This document shows, one piece after another, positions 63,216 through 64,000 of a DNA stretch of 64,000 nucleotides (position 1 is its first letter; each line of letters opens with the position of its first letter). The translations under genes were made by a program, and so were the position numbers. The notes beneath the pieces are model-generated. The model worked only from the letters and a program-made list of their open reading frames with translations. It was not told where the DNA came from and did not search any database. Source of the DNA: Agromyces tardus. Lineage in GTDB: Bacteria; Actinomycetota; Actinomycetes; Actinomycetales; Microbacteriaceae. The stretch spans positions 124,001 through 188,000 of the forward strand of contig NZ_RHHB01000001.1 of the NCBI RefSeq assembly GCF_003710805.1, in the 5' to 3' direction.

Positions 63216-64000
63216 ACGCGCTGAGCTCGTCGGCGATCAGCTGCGGCTCCTCGAACGCGAGGAAGTGGCCGCCGCGGCCGGGCGTGGAGTACTGGCGGAT
63301 GTCGCTGGCTGCGCGATCGGCGATGGACCGCGGGAACAGGTCCAGCGGCGGCTCGTGGCTGCGGGTGACCGCGACCGGCACCGGGATCGTCGGACGCGGC
63401 GCGTTCTGCGGATAGTCCAGGTACTGCCGGAACGAGGTGCCGATCGACTCCGTCGCCCAGTAGAGCGTGAGGATCGTGCAGAGCGTGTCGCGGTCGAAGC
63501 GGCGCTCGAGGTCGCCGCCGCAGTCGCTCCAGTCGCGGTACTTGTCGATGATCCACGCGGCGAGTCCCGCGGGGGAGTCGGCGAGGGCGGCCGCGATCGT
63601 GTCGGGACGGGTGCTCATGATCCAGCTGTAGCCCGAGTCCCATTCGTCACGCTGCTCCTCGGCGTCGAGGAACGCCTGCTCGGCCGCCGTGATGGGCGAC
63701 GCGTCGAAGTCGGCGGGGAACGGCCCGTGGATCACGTGCAGGCCGGCGACCTCGTTCGGGTACATGGTGGCGAGCCATCCGGATGCCGCGCCGCCGATGT
63801 CGCCCCCGAACGCGAAGTAGCGCTCGTAGCCGAGGGTGTCGGTCATGAAGGTGTGGAACGCCTCGGCGATGGCCGCCCGCGTGAGCGGACCGTCGACGAG
63901 GTCGGAGTACAGGAAGCCCGGGAGCGACGGGATGACCACGTCGACGTCGAGCAGGTCGGCGAGCGGCAGCATCTCGAGGAAGCTGCTCGGCCAGCCGTGG
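63196..64000 (-). CDS. Epoxide hydrolase-like alpha/beta hydrolase (5' end beyond window)
   Basis: About 268 residues are visible; the N-terminal part lies beyond 64000. The visible end begins HGWPSSFLEMLPLADLL, then FAFGGDIGGAASGWLA (nucleophile Asp in GGDIGG), a helical cap domain, and a C-terminal GGHFLAFEEPQLIADEL with the catalytic His. It opens epoxides to diols. It is the microsomal-type (EHN) group by its GYS and cap spacing. Confidence 0.85.
   Translation of the reverse strand, partial: HGWPSSFLEMLPLADLLDVDVVIPSLPGFLYSDLVDGPLTRAAIAEAFHTFMTDTLGYERYFAFGGDIGGAASGWLATMYPNEVAGLHVIHGPFPADFDASPITAAEQAFLDAEEQRDEWDSGYSWIMSTRPDTIAAALADSPAGLAAWIIDKYRDWSDCGGDLERRFDRDTLCTILTLYWATESIGTSFRQYLDYPQNAPRPTIPVPVAVTRSHEPPLDLFPRSIADRAASDIRQYSTPGRGGHFLAFEEPQLIADELSAFMRSVG

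Larger units (their letters stand above)
2835..63789. repeat. Dispersed 10-mer GCGGCATCCG / CGGATGCCGC, 30 copies
   Basis: GCGGCATCCG starts at 2835, 15268, 15819, 16119, 18722, 20829, 23370, 25226, 37830, 39656, 39725, 42927, 46787, 48293, 50684, 52329, 55323, 55533, 61413 and 62791. CGGATGCCGC starts at 17557, 17949, 30176, 44118, 46085, 51663, 51851, 55456, 62815 and 63780. Copies are in genes on both strands and in gaps. Near matches with the GGATGC core are much more numerous. Confidence 0.85.

Noticed and set aside
1-64000. Search for tRNA, rRNA, CRISPR arrays, IS elements, integrases and attachment sites
   Set aside because: Nothing seen that meets a minimum standard; the only repeats are the dispersed 10-mer, the 15-nt tandem repeat and regulatory palindromes.

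Overview
The window is GC-rich DNA (about 70% by eye) packed with short-spaced operons. It most likely comes from an actinobacterium, and Microbacteriaceae is my best guess. The signs are near-saturated GC third positions, a DUF222-HNH protein, an NhaA-DsbA fusion, and many genes whose start codon lies 6-7 nt after a TANNNT -10 box, which indicates leaderless mRNAs. I see no rRNA, tRNA, CRISPR array, prophage or insertion sequence. No stretch longer than 300 bases lacks a gene or gene remnant.

Layout. (1) 1-15.3 kb is a rare-sugar or polyol utilisation cluster: two Zn dehydrogenases, a shikimate-dehydrogenase-like protein, a cupin phosphoglucose isomerase, a ribose-type ABC importer, two SDRs, a 2-hydroxyacid dehydrogenase, an RpiR regulator, a glycerol-kinase-like FGGY kinase, a two-subunit transketolase and a HAD phosphatase. 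Two GAAATTTC palindromes at the inner promoters are candidate RpiR operators. (2) 15.3-19.4 kb holds mixed single genes: SnoaL-like, hypothetical, alpha/beta hydrolase, NmrA-like and AraC. (3) 19.4-25.1 kb is a tight three-gene unit of unknown function: a 1197-aa multidomain protein, an Ala-rich 323-aa protein and an amidase-fold protein. (4) 25.3-32.9 kb holds an MHS transporter facing a flavin monooxygenase-MarR-DUF3237 operon, then GNAT, Nudix, quinone reductase and IclR genes.

(5) 32.1-41.6 kb is an amino-acid catabolic region. A CycA-like permease, an alanine racemase and an IclR gene run left. A homoserine dehydrogenase, an aldehyde dehydrogenase and an aspartase run right with ATGA overlaps. 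Together the last three could turn homoserine into fumarate. An AsnC/Lrp regulator and a Cys/Met-type PLP lyase follow, and a common motif lies at both control regions. (6) 41.7-51.5 kb holds the NhaA-DsbA fusion, an azoreductase/MarR pair, a multicopper oxidase with a membrane protein, a NarL-type two-component system and a DUF222-HNH protein. (7) 51.5-62.7 kb is a beta-galactoside operon: ROK kinase and LacI to the left; GH42, solute-binding protein, two permeases, a second GH42 and an alditol oxidase to the right, behind two ATGTT-N6-AACAT operators. (8) The right edge holds a broken alpha/beta hydrolase and a truncated epoxide hydrolase.

Across all regions the 10-mer GCGGCATCCG (or its complement) occurs 30 times where about one is expected. 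Inverted pairs of it form at least two terminator-like hairpins, which is reminiscent of DNA uptake sequences. This, the homoserine-to-fumarate operon and the 19-25 kb cluster are the three most interesting items. All functions are read from sequence motifs alone; no database search was run.
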